Source: Strongylocentrotus droebachiensis (lineage: Eukaryota > Echinodermata > Echinoidea > Camarodonta > Strongylocentrotidae). Taken from it: a DNA stretch of 64,000 bases. The translations under genes were made by a program, and so were the position numbers. The notes under the pieces were generated by a model. The model worked only from the letters and a program-made list of their open reading frames with translations. It did no database searches and was not told the DNA's origin. Location of the stretch: the NCBI GenBank assembly GCA_035222895.1, contig JAVYIG010000594.1, forward strand, positions 184,001 to 248,000. Direction: 5' to 3'. Below, piece by piece: positions 24,576-38,177 of this stretch. Within the stretch, counting starts at the first letter, position 1, and the number at the start of each line of letters is the position of its first letter.

Positions 24576-26745
24576 AATTCTCTCAATCATGTATACCGCT
24601 TATTATCATTTTAAAATAAATCATTTAATATGTCTCTCCCTTTGTCATCTTCTCACAATATGTTACTCTTTACTTCTTCCATTCAAATCCATTTACCTTT
24701 TCATATCTCTATGTCTTAAAAAATCTCTTATTATCTTCTCACATTCTCTCACTCTTTTGTCTTCCTCTCTTTTAAATGATCGAACTCCCTTTCATTCACA
24801 AAGTCTCTCTCTTCATCACCTTCTCATATTCTTGCAATCTTTTTCTTCCTTTCAAATTTAATCACTCTCTCCCAAAACTCTTTCATGACAAATTTGTCTC
24901 ACTTTAATCCGAATCTTTTCACATTCTCTCACTCTTTATCTCTTCCTTTCGAGTTCTCTCACTAAATTATACATCTCTTTCATTGCAACTTCTCTCAATT
25001 TCCCCTCTCCACGCTTTCTTATGTGCTGTGTATTTCTCTTCTTCTTACTCAAACAAAAATAATTGGTAGGATGGTAATTGAAACTAATTATTGCACGTCA
25101 AACAAATATTTAATCACTAATGATACTATTTCAATGATTTTAGATAATAAATCATCCTGTAATATGGCAACTCCCATCGTATCAAGTTTGCATATTTACA
25201 TCGGCTTTACTTACAATAAGTATAATGATTAACTTGTAAAATAATGGTTACATTCACAGCAAAAGTAATAATAATGTTAATGATAATAATAATAATAATA
25301 ATAATAACAGCAATACTGATACAATAAATATTATTATCAAAATGTAAGGCACCCATCAATTTGATTCTTGTTTTTTTAAATATCTTTTAACTTGCTCTTT
25401 TCACAATTGCAGACCCATTCACTAACTGAAGTATGCCCTTTTACCCTCACCATGAACGATATTTCCACAATGCATTATTTCATGATAAAGATGGTATATA
25501 TTAATCTTGCCTTCATTATTAATAAAGCTCTATAAAATAATCTTCTCATACGCTTTTAAAATGTGTGTTTCTTCCAGGTCATGATCAGTCATGTTCGTGT
25601 TTGATATTTTGATACTAACGGTTTTACTCTTTCACACAAATCTGGCACAAGTGGATGTTGACATGGCATTTCAAAAACAATGTTGCTCAGTGAAGCGTGT
25701 ATAGATTAATGTAATCAATGTATCATTGGAAAGCATATTACTTCTACTCTGTGGAAGCAAGACATCTAGTTAATATACCTCATAGATATTCACAAGATCT
25801 ATTTGTTTTCGAGTTCCACTTTTTCTGGGACACAGTGTTTAGTTAATATTTTATAAACTGACCATCTTATTTTAAATTATCTCATATTTCGCACTACAAC
25901 CGTTTTCATTATACTTTAAGTTGTGGAAATAAAATATTGACTTTTGTCTTTTAAAAAATCTTTTGCCTTGTCTTGAATTACTTATATGGCATGATGTCAT
26001 GTATTGTTTGTAGTTTTCAATGAAGGAATTAATTTATTCATTTTATTCGATTTTTTTTAAAGGTAATTATTGTGAAATATAAAATAAGATAAACTTGAAA
26101 GTTAAAACAAGTAAATAATGTCATAGGTTGCCGTGTACTCTGACACATTGACGTTACATTTTTTGTTTTCGTTATTCACTAGTTCTATTCGTATTACAGG
26201 AGCTCATTACAGGAGAACACAGACAGATTTGTATATTCATATGTATGCATAATTATGTATATGTATATGTACGTGTATTTACATGTACATGTATAAAGTA
26301 AGTAAATGTATACAGGTTTGTTTATTTGTATGTTTGTATCATTTCTAACTATTATTATATAATGAAGTTTGAACAAAGTCTCTTGGTAATAAAATGAGAT
26401 TCTATAAAACACAAAAGTAGAAACCACCACTACTTCTAATCATCAATATCATTATTTCTAAATTCATTGAATGTAAATGTGTAAAGTGCTCCGTCTTTTA
26501 AACATCATAAATTAACACCTCTTTAACAATCTTTTCAGAGCTCTTCGTGTGAAATAACGACAAAAACCACAAACTTAAACATTCATACAGCTCCGATAGA
26601 CTTATACAAACAATGACAAAAGAACGCAAATCTTTTTTTTTTTTGGGGGGGGTTCTAAGGGTTGCATCTAAGGGTTCAGATGCAATCAGTGCTGCAACCA
26701 GGTGGTATGAAAAATTGAAAGAAACAAATCCAATTTGTATATCCC
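24576..26745. other. Intergenic region 3' of gene B
   Basis: 24580-25020 is a pyrimidine-rich degenerate repeat (ATTCTCTCACTCTTT theme), 25281-25308 an (AAT)n array, and 26220-26300 an AT/GTAT low-complexity tract. Probably contains the gene B 3'UTR (26749 down to about 26300). No other gene seen. Confidence 0.55.
26321..26326 (-). other. Candidate polyadenylation signal of gene B
   Basis: AATAAA on the minus strand about 420 nt after the stop codon. The sequence is AT-rich, so the hexamer could occur by chance; no downstream GU-rich element was verified. Confidence 0.25.
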
Positions 26746-26748
26746 CAC

Positions 26749-27158
26749 TTATTTTTCGCATATGAATCTAAATTGTCTGGAGCAATCCTTATCCTGCCAA
26801 CTATATCGATAGCTCTCTGGCTGATTATATCGATTCCACTCTGACCAATCTTCTACTTGATACCAAATTCGAAAACATTTTACATTCTCGTCAAACGAAT
26901 GTTGGTTAAATATTTTATATATAAGACTTGATCCGTCTAGCCACTTTGGATTCTGAGAGCCACGTGTGGTCAGCCCGATCCAGTAGTCCTCACTAGCAAG
27001 CCCCGCGATGAAGTCCTGTTCCTCTTGCGACTCGATGAATACCAGATGGGATCCGTATTCGGAACAAGCTGAAACCGCGGAAGCGTGATTCATCTTGGCA
27101 GTGCTGAAATTGTAGAACGACCCGCCGAATTCACAATCCACCGGAGGTGATGAGCATG
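26749..27158 (-). CDS. Gene B terminal exon: C-type lectin domain
   Basis: 410-nt exon after acceptor AATATTTTCAG, ending in TAA (26751-26749). It encodes a full long-form CTLD (residues 493-628). The N-terminal pair is Cys494/Cys501; the canonical pairs are inferred as Cys524-Cys626 and Cys587-Cys618. YWIGL (551-555) is the WIGL core. In the long loop the cis-proline motif reads N-Q-P-E (604-607), not classical EPN or QPD, and the WND position is W-Q-D (613-615), so calcium-dependent sugar binding is uncertain. One exon for the whole CTLD at the 3' end makes the lectin the C-terminal head of a long mucin stalk. Confidence 0.92.
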
Positions 27159-27520
27159 CTGAAAATATTGTTTAAAAACAACAATATTTAAATTGCTCAA
27201 TTTTAAGAAAGTAGAAAAAAGTGATTTGGGTAGAATCTGAAATATTCAAAGAAAAATAGATAATGATGATTCTGATGACGAGAAAAATACTGATATTGAT
27301 AGTGAAAATAATAATACTAAAAGTAGATGCAAAGACATGAACAAAATTACAGCTTTAATAATCCAAAGAAACTTTGCTCATCATCGCAAATTTTGGCACA
27401 TTCACAAAGTTATTTCGTACAGCTATTTTTGTTTTTTATGAATAAAGAGGGGAGGGGACGGGAGGAGGGGAGGGGAGGGGAGGAGAGGAAGGGGAGGAAA
27501 GAGAGGGGAGGAGGGAGAGG

Positions 27521-27562
<42 letters not shown>

Positions 27563-28597
27563 AGAGTGGTAGTGGCTAGACCTATTATAATAATAATCAA
27601 ATGCAGGACGTCATGCATTGTTTATCTTACTTACTGTAGGTGATGGTTTCTAGTGATGTCGTTGAGTCTGACATCGTAGTCGTAGGGTTATTCGTTGTCT
27701 TGGTCGTCGCGTCCGAAGTCGATGATTCAGCTGACTCTGGAATATGTTTAGGGTGATGAAAAATGAAACCCAAGTACAAAGTAATAAGTTAAGGAATGAC
27801 ACCTCAACAAGAATAGAAGGCCAAAACGAAGGACATTTAGCTCTATGAAAACTTTATTTAATAAACTTATTTATTTATTTCATAAGGTATAATTCGTGTC
27901 AACACATTTGTATATATAGTGGTGCTTTGTTAAAGTCGAAAGGAATTTTTTGCCAAGTCATTTGTTTAAATATTACTATGACGTGTTTACTGTTGTTAAA
28001 CTCGTGGACACAGGGGCGTCGCTAGACCTTTTTCAGTGGGGGGGGGGGGGTAGAGGCCAACGATTACCGACTAATCCTTGCTAAATGGGCTACCCTGACC
28101 AACGATTAGAAATAAATCAATAAATAAAAAATCAAACGCATGACATAATTTCATTGTTTCTCTAACTTACTGTAGGTGATGGTTTCTTGTAATGTCATTG
28201 TGTCTGACATTGTGATCGTAGGGCTCGTCATGGGCTTGGTCGTCGCATCCATAGTCGATAATTCTGCTGTCTCTGAAACGATTGAAGGTTGTAACAAATA
28301 AAACCACACTTACAAAGCTTACAAAGATTAGGAATGACAACCTAAACATGATTATAGAAGGCCAAAACGAAGAAGATTTTCCTCCATGAGTCCATGACAA
28401 CATATAAATTGTATCAGTCTATTCATTTTATGTGGTATTATTTGTGTATGTAGATTAAGTGGTGATTTGTCAAAGCCCAAGTAAAATTTTTACCAAATGT
28501 TCTATCTAAATATGTTTGTTGTGGGCGAACGAATGAAACGGGTACCTCTCCCTTAAAAAAGGTTTTAGCGAGGCCGCGACAGGACAGGAATAAAGAC

Positions 28598-28635
<38 letters not shown>

Positions 28636-29125
28636 TGAGAGAGAGAGATAGAGTGGAGTGGGAGGTAGAGGGGAAAGTTGTTTCTCTTACTTGAGGTGGT
28701 GGTTACTTGCGATATCGTTGCGTCTGATCGTTCCGGCATCTTCGGCGTAGGGCTCGACTCGGACTTGGTTTCCGTTTCCGTTGTCACCGAATCTGAATGG
28801 AATATAAAACAAAAACCTATCAAATGAGTGGAGGGGAAAGGAGCCGGAGTCAGGGAATGATAGAGAAACAGACAGACAGAAACAGAGAACATACGAAGAG
28901 GGAAGAAGAACAACAGCAACATCAAGAAGGGTGTCGTTAAACTTTTTATGCAAAATATTATTTTTTGTTTATATAAAAATAGTAATAATAATGGCCACTC
29001 TAGCTGCCCCCTATGAGTGTTTTAGCGACGCTTATGAAAGAAGGACAAAGAAAATAAGACTATAATAAAAAGAATTAGACGGTCACTTCTCCCTTAAAAA
29101 AAGTGTTTTAGCGACGCCCGAATAG

Positions 29126-29162
<37 letters not shown>

Positions 29163-32100
29163 GAGGGAGAGAGAAGGGGGGGGGGGAGATAAAGTGGCTA
29201 GACCCATTGTGATAAAACTAATAGATGAAGCCATTTCCATGATACCATTGCCTAGACATACCAGAGGTAGTGGTGTTTTGGGAAGTCGTTGTGTCTGAGC
29301 GTTCCGTCATCGTAGTCGTAGGGCTCGTCGTAGGCTTGGTCGTCAGTTCCGTCGTTGACTCTATGATCACTGAAGAAAAAAAAGAAAAAAAAAAACATAT
29401 CTGAGGTAAATGACGATGCGTAACATTATTTTCATTGTAATATATCCCCCCCCCCCCCCCCCGGCTGTCTCCAGGCGCTCTTAGTCAGGGTTCGGTGGTA
29501 GGATCAAGGAGGGGGAGGAGGCGAGAAAAAAATGGAAATCAGAAAATCCTTTTTCTGTGGAAATCCCAATTCTATCAAAAAGTTCCGAAAGAGGGCAGTG
29601 ATGTACCCCCTTTTTAACCATCATCATCATCATCATCTTCTTCTTCTTCTTCTTCTTCTTCTTCTTCTTCAGTTGCAGTACCGGCCACCGTCATGCATAG
29701 TCGTACTGGTAAGGTGCAGTGCAGAATGTATGTACAATGTATGTACAATATGTTCTTTTTGTGACCTAGAAAATGAAACGATTGAATATTTTTTTGGGGA
29801 AATGTACAATAGGACAAGATTTTTGGAAAAAGCTCGGAAAAGAGCTGACTATGTTTGACTTCTCGAAGTTAACCGAAAAAAGGTAATTCTTGGTATATTG
29901 TCGAAGAATTATATTCTTTTTAACCATATATTAGTAATCGCCAAGAAAAGTATTTACCTGAATAGATGCAAATTATAGCTAAACCAAATATTTAATTTCA
30001 TTATTAATCAAATCGTACAAAATGGAAAGATACATTGCTATACGTAACGATAAAAAGCTGCCCATGAAAGCAGGTGGCAGGGTATGGCCCAGTGGATATC
30101 CATTGTCAGATAAGTGAAGAAAGATATTTGATATGTTAATAAGCTGTATAATGTTCAATGCATTATGTAATCAAATGTTTATTTTCACTGGTGTGTGAAT
30201 CATTTGTCAAATATATCAATGTATCTTAAAGTGATTTAAAAATAAACAAGACAATTTCAATTTAAAAAAAAAAAATGCGAATTTTGTGTTACACCGTGCA
30301 GAAAGTATTTTCGTGCTCTCGTGCTCTTTGCACAATAACAATTGTATATGCGTAATAAGATTATCCACATTATTAGCCAATATGCCCTTGTTGGCACAAA
30401 AAAAAGGAAAATCAGGAAAACTACTACTTTTCAAACAGTGAGTAAAAAAGGAACTCACATGAATCGCCTCCATGCTATAATATCAGTAATATTAGAAATT
30501 ACATTAATTTGTTTTCCTCGATCCATATGCTGGGCATCTTAACGAGCCTCATTTTTTATTCAGAGCATGCATAACTAAATTGTTTTAATAATTATTTATA
30601 TGTGATGAAAAAAATTGTTAACATATGAAAATCAGGAAAACTACTACTTTTCAAACAGTGAGTAAAAAAGGAACTCACATGAATCGCCTCCATGCTATAA
30701 TATCAGTAATATTAGAAATTACATTAATTTGTTTTCCTCGATCCATATGCTGGGCATCTTAACGAGCCTCATTTTTTATTCAGAGCATGCATAACTAAAT
30801 TGTTTTAATAATTATTTATATGTGATGAAAAAAATTGTTAACATATGAAAAGCATTACCAACTCAATCAATTCAATTTTCTTCCTGTAGGATTCCCATAC
30901 AAAGAGAACACAGCATTTGGGAAGTGAGGGTGGCAGTTTTCAGGAAAGACCGAAAGACTGCCCACTATGTACAGGCAAAAAATTGACCCATTGTCTAATC
31001 ACCTCTCTGCGGTTCATGGGATGAGCAAGGACGAGAGAAAAAAATTCATGCAAGGTTAGTAATCGACAACACATTATATAATTACACTTCTGTTAGAAAA
31101 TTCTATAATGAAGTGGATTCTATTTGTTAGAATGTTAAATCATCTGATAGACTGTTAGACAATGTGACTGGATGTTTACAAATGTTGTCTTGCCTAAATA
31201 ATTTTCTCTTTCCATTGGCAACTATTTCATTATTGCATTTCAATGATTTATGATAATTCTTAACCATATTTTTATATTGTTTTCTATTATTTCCCTTGGA
31301 ACATACAAGAAAGAAAAATCATTGTAATGTGTATTTTGTTTCATTATATTAACAAGGCAAGTAAATAATGAAAAACTTAAGAAAGAAATATGATTTCTGT
31401 ATAACAGGTATGAATAAAAGTGTCATTTGCTTTGTTTCATGCTACAGACCAGAAATGCCAAAGCCAAAGCAAAGAAAGAACCTTGATGCACTGCCTAAAA
31501 TAAATAAGTACACCATCTGGAGCCTTGCAAAACCTTTTCAATGACAGGAATTACAGGTGTGTAAAGTATTTACTGTACACTATTAAAACATGTACCATAT
31601 ATAACATGGTTTCCTTTTTTTAATTCATAAAGTGCACATGTATTGTTTTTATTGTTGAATACCTCCTCATGTCACCTGATTATCAATATTTCCATCTTTT
31701 GCTAATTTTTCATATTCAATTCAATTCTTAGTCGTTAATGGGTATCAAGAGAAAAATACTGAGAGAAATGCTTTTGTTTGATGTCCTCTAATGACAATTA
31801 GAGACAGAACCCGTAAAGAGGTCCTTTGCAAAGTTTGCTACACTTAAAGAGAGAGCATTGCCAGTGATGTGTAAGCATTGTATTACTATCAGGTACTCAT
31901 GATTAACATTATCATATTATCTTTCTTGTGGTGAAGTATATCCACAACTATTTTTCAAATTGCAGGATACGTTAATGTAAGATATGTGCATGTATGTTAT
32001 GATATTTTTTTCCTTTCTCTATTCTCACTTTTCTGTATTTGAATTAGATCAACTAAGGCATGAAGCATCAGTAAGCTGGCCCAAACTAAAAATGCTACGG

Positions 32101-35100
32101 GACGACTTCATTCTTATTTTGCTGACAAATGGAGCCCACGAAGTGATGTTGTCGCCAAGATGCAATTAGATCGTGAGCAGAACGCCAAACATCAAGACGG
32201 GAAGCAAGTGATTAAGGTAAAGTAAATCACTTCAACAGATCTTGAAAAGTTGAACACAATTTATTTCATTTGCAATATGTACCCTGAAATTATATCAAAA
32301 TTATGATGAATACTTGTTGAGAAAATGATGGCAAAATAAGACATTCTATTGAATCTAATTCATACTCTCCTGTGACAACAAGTGGCATTGACAGAAAATA
32401 TCTTTGCACTGGTTCTTCTGTTCAGGAGATAACTGAGAAGTTTAATCAACTTTTCTCTGAGGAAGAGGATGGTGCTTTACTTTTCATTTACTTTTTGCTG
32501 AACTAAACTCGACCAAGGGAATACCAAATCTTACATTGTCATATTTCTTCTTTTTTTGTTTTCAGAGAAAAAGGAGGCTCCTTTCTAAAAGCGATGAAGA
32601 AGACATGAGAGGTGCCATGGAAAGGGCTATGATAAGTCAAATGTTTGCATAGAAGACAAAATGAGGGTGTTTTAGAGAAGTTGTGAGTATTTTTCAAACA
32701 ATAATGTGGTAAACCTTTAATGTTGGTCAATATGCAGAGGCCTCCCTTTTATCAAACTCTTTGGGACCAGTAAATTAACTCTGTTCTGTCAGGATTACAC
32801 AAACAATAAATTAACAAGAAAGTTTTCCATAGTGAATGATGTCCCACTGTATATATTATCAATAAATATGTCTTTTTGCATAAAATTTTCCCCTCCTTTT
32901 GACCAGTGATAGTAGTCTTCCCTGGGACCGTGTTGACAATAACACTTGGTGTTACCATGATGATCTACTATCATGAACATTATATTTTACACCACAACAA
33001 CAAAGATATTCCAAATTTCTCAAAAGTGGAAAACAATTTTTTTTTTTAAATGCAGCACTTAAATGCAGCTGCCTTATTATTGTGCTTTCTAGTTTCTTTG
33101 TTCTTGTAACATCTTTCCAGAGTAGATTGCAATTGCATGGCTATATACAATACCTGTTTTATCCAAATGATTTACAGGATCACATTCCATTCCTTATTTT
33201 GGGAATTATTTTCATTACTTTACATGGACTTGTGGACATATATTAGTCACAACTATTAATAGTCAATTAGCTGTTGTATGTATGACATTACATTCATTTG
33301 CTCTCTGAATTGTGTGTATCAATATTTTTGATCAAGATATCTTCCATTTCATTGAAAATGCAGAAATTAGTTTTTTATGCTTATCAGGATAAATCTTGAA
33401 TAATTTTCAAATTTTTTTCTTGATTTTTTTCTTTTGCAGACAAACGAGGCCTACGAAAGAATAAGTAGCCAGGTGAAGGGGAACATCAATGAGGACCATT
33501 TATGGGGCACAGAAGACTAGCTTTCAGTTTGATGAATTCCAAGCAGTGTTCACATTTCAAATCCTCTACCTGCGAGTTAGACCCGATTCCAACATATTTC
33601 CTCAAGGAATGCATCAAGGAATTAGCTCCAGTCATCACAAGGATTCCAAACTTGGTTCTGGACGCTTTCCTGATTCACTGAAGGAGGCTCATATTTCGCC
33701 AATTCTTAAGGGAGATGGACTTGAAAAACGGATCGATACCATTTCATTTGCTTTGCACTGAAATACATTCAGCGAACTCAGCTCAAAACCTCGACTAGAT
33801 GAACATTTGACATTGTCAGCTTATGTGAATCATATCTGCAAAGCAGCATCATTTGCTTTGCTGAAATACATTCAGCGAACTCAGCTCGAAACCTCGACTA
33901 GATGAACATTTGACACTGTCAGCTCATGTGAATCATATCTGCAAAGTAGCATCATTTGCTTTGCATAAGATTGGGACAATTCTTCCCTTTCTTTCAAAGA
34001 GGTCCACATAAAGACTTGTTCATTCTCATATAGTTTCTCACCTTGATTTTTGTCATGGTATCTTATATGGTCTTCCTGATAATGACATTCAGAAGTTGCA
34101 AAGAATCCAAAACTCTGCGGCATGGTTGATTACTCGCACTCGACTTCATGATCACATTAGCTCAGATTTAGAAAAACTACACTGGCTTCCAGTAAAACAA
34201 CGAATTGATTTTAAGATTTTGACATTGGTGTTCTTGTGCATGCAAGGATTAGGCCCTGATTACTTACAACAATTGATAAACAAATATCACCCGGCAAGAA
34301 ACCTGCGCTCTCAGTCAAAATCCTCCTTAGTTTATCAACAAATTACTATAGTGCGAGATCTTTTTAACTGGCAGCTGCAGAGTTATGGAATAAATTACCT
34401 GGTCATCTTAACCAGGTTCATACAGTAGAAAATCCAAGAGTCTCTTAAAGACACATTTATTCGTTTGTTAAATTAGTACAATGTTATGACAAAGCAGTTA
34501 TTCTTTCTCTTCTTTTCCCTCATGTCTGCTATTATCCCTTCTTTTCTTTTTTCTGAGCGCATATAGGGACTTAAATTTATTGTTGTGATATGCGCTATAT
34601 AAGGATGGTTTATTATTATTATTATATTTCTTTGTCTAATTAATTATTAAGTTATTAATGTCAACCACTATATCAACCGGAAGATGAACAATTTATTCAA
34701 ATATGGATGTTGTTATGGATCTGGAATGTACAATGACTAATTCATTATCTAATATATCTGAAGCAGTTAGCATTTAATTCCTAAAGATATTAACTTCTGC
34801 TACATTTTTTTTTCAAGTCATCATTTAGGAGATGCAACGAAATGAACAATGGTTTTGAGCAAGCATGTTAGGCTATTTGAACTTAACAAATTTTCTTTTC
34901 CATGGAATATATAGTGCACACTTACTGATATTCTTCATAAACTTTAATGCTCATCTACCAACATTTACCATTTTCAGACTTAAATTGCTATAACTTGTAG
35001 CATCAATTTTTATTCATCAATTTTGTTCAAATTCAGAGGAAATATTTTTTTCGAGGAGGAAAACATTTTGATGATGGGTTTTAGGAGTACCTATATGGTG

Positions 35101-38100
35101 AACCAAAATATTGCAGTTTTTCAAGAAGTATTCTGATTTTTCAAATCACTTGTATCTCATTATGGAAACAGCAGAAATTTTCAAATAGCCATCATTAAAT
35201 TGAAGTTATATAAACTTACAATTTACCTGTAAATTTAACAAGTGATATACCTGTACACTTCTGAGTAGTCTAGTAGTGGTTGGAGTTTGGATTTCTAACA
35301 ATCTGTAATTTCTTGTTTCTACCCAATCCATACAACTTGAGTGTTTGTAATGTTAATTCTATTAAGATTGGACATACTTGCAAAGTCATCATATATATGT
35401 ACTTGTCTATCTATCAGTTTTGAACAAAAAAGGGCCAGTATGGTTTCTCTTTTCATTCTGATGAATTTAAGAAATTCAACGAAAACTGCCCATGACGTTT
35501 TATTTGTGATCGCCTCTCTTTCTTTGAGAACAGGGTGTTCATATTTGTCGGTTTGGAGACTTCATTTTCTGTTAACAATTTTTAACAAACTCAGTAGGAG
35601 CTATGGTTTGTACTGTGTAGAGTACTTTCTATTACTTCATTTGTTCTTGATATAACACTTGACATCTGTACTTTTGGTGACAAAATTTGTCTGATCACAT
35701 TGCTTGTAAGATTAAAAAAAAAGCTTGATTGAATACTGATTTGAAGCCTCCAAACAAATCATTCGAAATCCTAAGATACTTGACCATAGATAGTAGGAAA
35801 ATGCTCCACTTTTTGAAAAAGAGGGAGAGAATTTTTTGTGTGTTAACACCTGAAGCCTCCAGGCCTCTGTAACATCAAAAAGATTAATTTCCATTTGTTT
35901 AACCCTAGACTGGTCTGTTGCATTCTTAATCTGAATTGCAATCATATGTTAAGATGCGCCGACTGCTTTAAAGCTAAACATAATTAGATATCAAGGGAAT
36001 TATTTGACAAACTAACTGATGACTAAAGATTGTGTTGAATGCCTCAAGCATTTGCTAACATTATTCAAATCGAACGTCATGTTTGCTTTAATCTACTGAA
36101 AGTACAGGAATGCAGTTGGAGTGACTGATTGATTACTTTTTTTAATTTGTTATAATAGACAAGAATGTCATATTTCATAATATGTTTTGGAAAAAAATTG
36201 ATATGTGTCATCTCTTTCTAACTTTGAAGGAATGAGAATTACCAAACTTACTGTTCCTGACAATTGCAGGCATCTTTTTCGTCAGGAAAGTGTACTTTTA
36301 CCCCCACTTTCAACAGTAAGTTAGTTGTTGTATATTAATATAGGCCTCGGTCTTACCTTCATCGCAAAACACGTACACAAGAAGGTTGTTTAGTTATCTT
36401 TTAAGTTACAATTCCCTAGGGTCAGGTTTACCCTTTGTCTTTATTATCTAACTCTAATCTGGGGAAGAAAAATAAAACATTCATAAAACACTATAGAATC
36501 ATTTGAATATTTCATGCATATGGATGATGCCCTGTGTGCTATATATTTCACAATTGTATGTTTACATTATACCTTTATTGTTAAAGTGTGTTTGATTTAC
36601 ATTTATTAAAACAACAAGTAAATATGCAATTGGTGTGTCTGGTCATTTCTTTCTTATATGGCAAATATTTAGGGACAAGTGTTCTGTACGTTGCACTCAT
36701 GTTTCTTTAATATTTTCTTTATTGTGTTGTCTGCATCTGTTTTCATCCCCTTTCTTTCTTACTTTAGTATATGTTATGTTTTCAGTCTTGCCCTATCTAA
36801 ACAAGTTTTTCATATCATGTTCTGTCCACTCCTGTTTTATCTGATAATAGTAGAAGTAGTTTTATTAGTAATAGTCATAGTCGAAGGCTCTCTCAAAGCG
36901 CTTTACAGATATATATATATATATATATACCCATATGTATACAGATATAGATATATATAGTAGTAGTAGTAGTAGTATGGTAGTAGTAGTGGTAGTAGTA
37001 GTAGTATAAGTATGAGTCGGCTAACTCGGTCCCGCTGAAAAACGGTCAGTTTCTGAAGGGTAGGGTTAGGGTTAGGGTTAGGGTTAGGGTAAAATGCACA
37101 ATTACCACATGAATAACAACACTGTGCGACACATTATGTACAATAACACCATACCCAAAAGAAACGAACGAACTCATATGTTTAATTAATAACACAAGAG
37201 GGAGACCTTTATTTTGTAAAGACGTAACATAATTTTTTTCACACGCATTTTTTCTCGCTTTTGCTTCTATTACACTCATATAGCAAAAGAGTGTCTTCTT
37301 TGCGAATGAACCTTTAGGAAACATGTTCATGATGATAAAATATATGCTCACAAATCTGAAAACATTCAATACGTTTGGGAGCTGAAGGTTTTGTTGTTGG
37401 TGCACAGTGACACTTCTGCATGTTTTCCTATATAATCATATAGAAACCAAAAAGAAACGAGCTAAACCGATATCGACATAAAATGATCTCTGATCATTCT
37501 AAACCCCCCAAAAGTTTGAGGCAACGATTAAATGTTTCGGTGAACCCTTTTCATGTTCCCAGATAATGCTTCTTCACATATTTTCGTAGATTTTCTTTTT
37601 TTGTATGCCGCACAGTTCCCAGTTACCCCGACAGACAAAAAATGGTAAATGACTATAGGAATAAACGTTTATAAATACAATTAAAGCACTGCGAGTTCCA
37701 GAAATTTCAACAAAGGCAAATGAAAAGATTTTCAAAAAATTACAAAAGGAATTAGCTCTGTCAAAGGTTTTTAAAATGTTTAAAAGTGATGTTTGCTGTT
37801 AAGCTATATTATCAAATAAAATCAAATGATGGGGTGTTCCAGCATATCATCCAAGAAGGTCTTTTGTAGGAAATATGTAGCGAATAGAAAAAGAATAGCA
37901 ACGAAAATTCCACCTTTCTAAAAGAATAGGATTGATGAATATTTTGTCTAAATCTCGTCCTTATCCGTCCATAAATGACTTCAAAACGTTTGCAGTGCAT
38001 AGTTTCGTGGGCTATAGCAAGTACTGTGCGACGTTTTTGCGTGCAAATATCCGTAGAAAAATAATCGATTCAAATTAGCGAAAGCGAACGAAAACTGAAT

Positions 38101-38146
38101 TCAAGGCTCAAATCTTGTCGCATAGTGTAATGTTCCAGAGCACTAG

Positions 38147-38177
<31 letters not shown>

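Noticed and set aside
36635..36960. Hydrophobic overlapping frames as a membrane protein
   Set aside because: AT-rich sequence running into an AT microsatellite; the frames overlap on the same strand and have no supporting signal.
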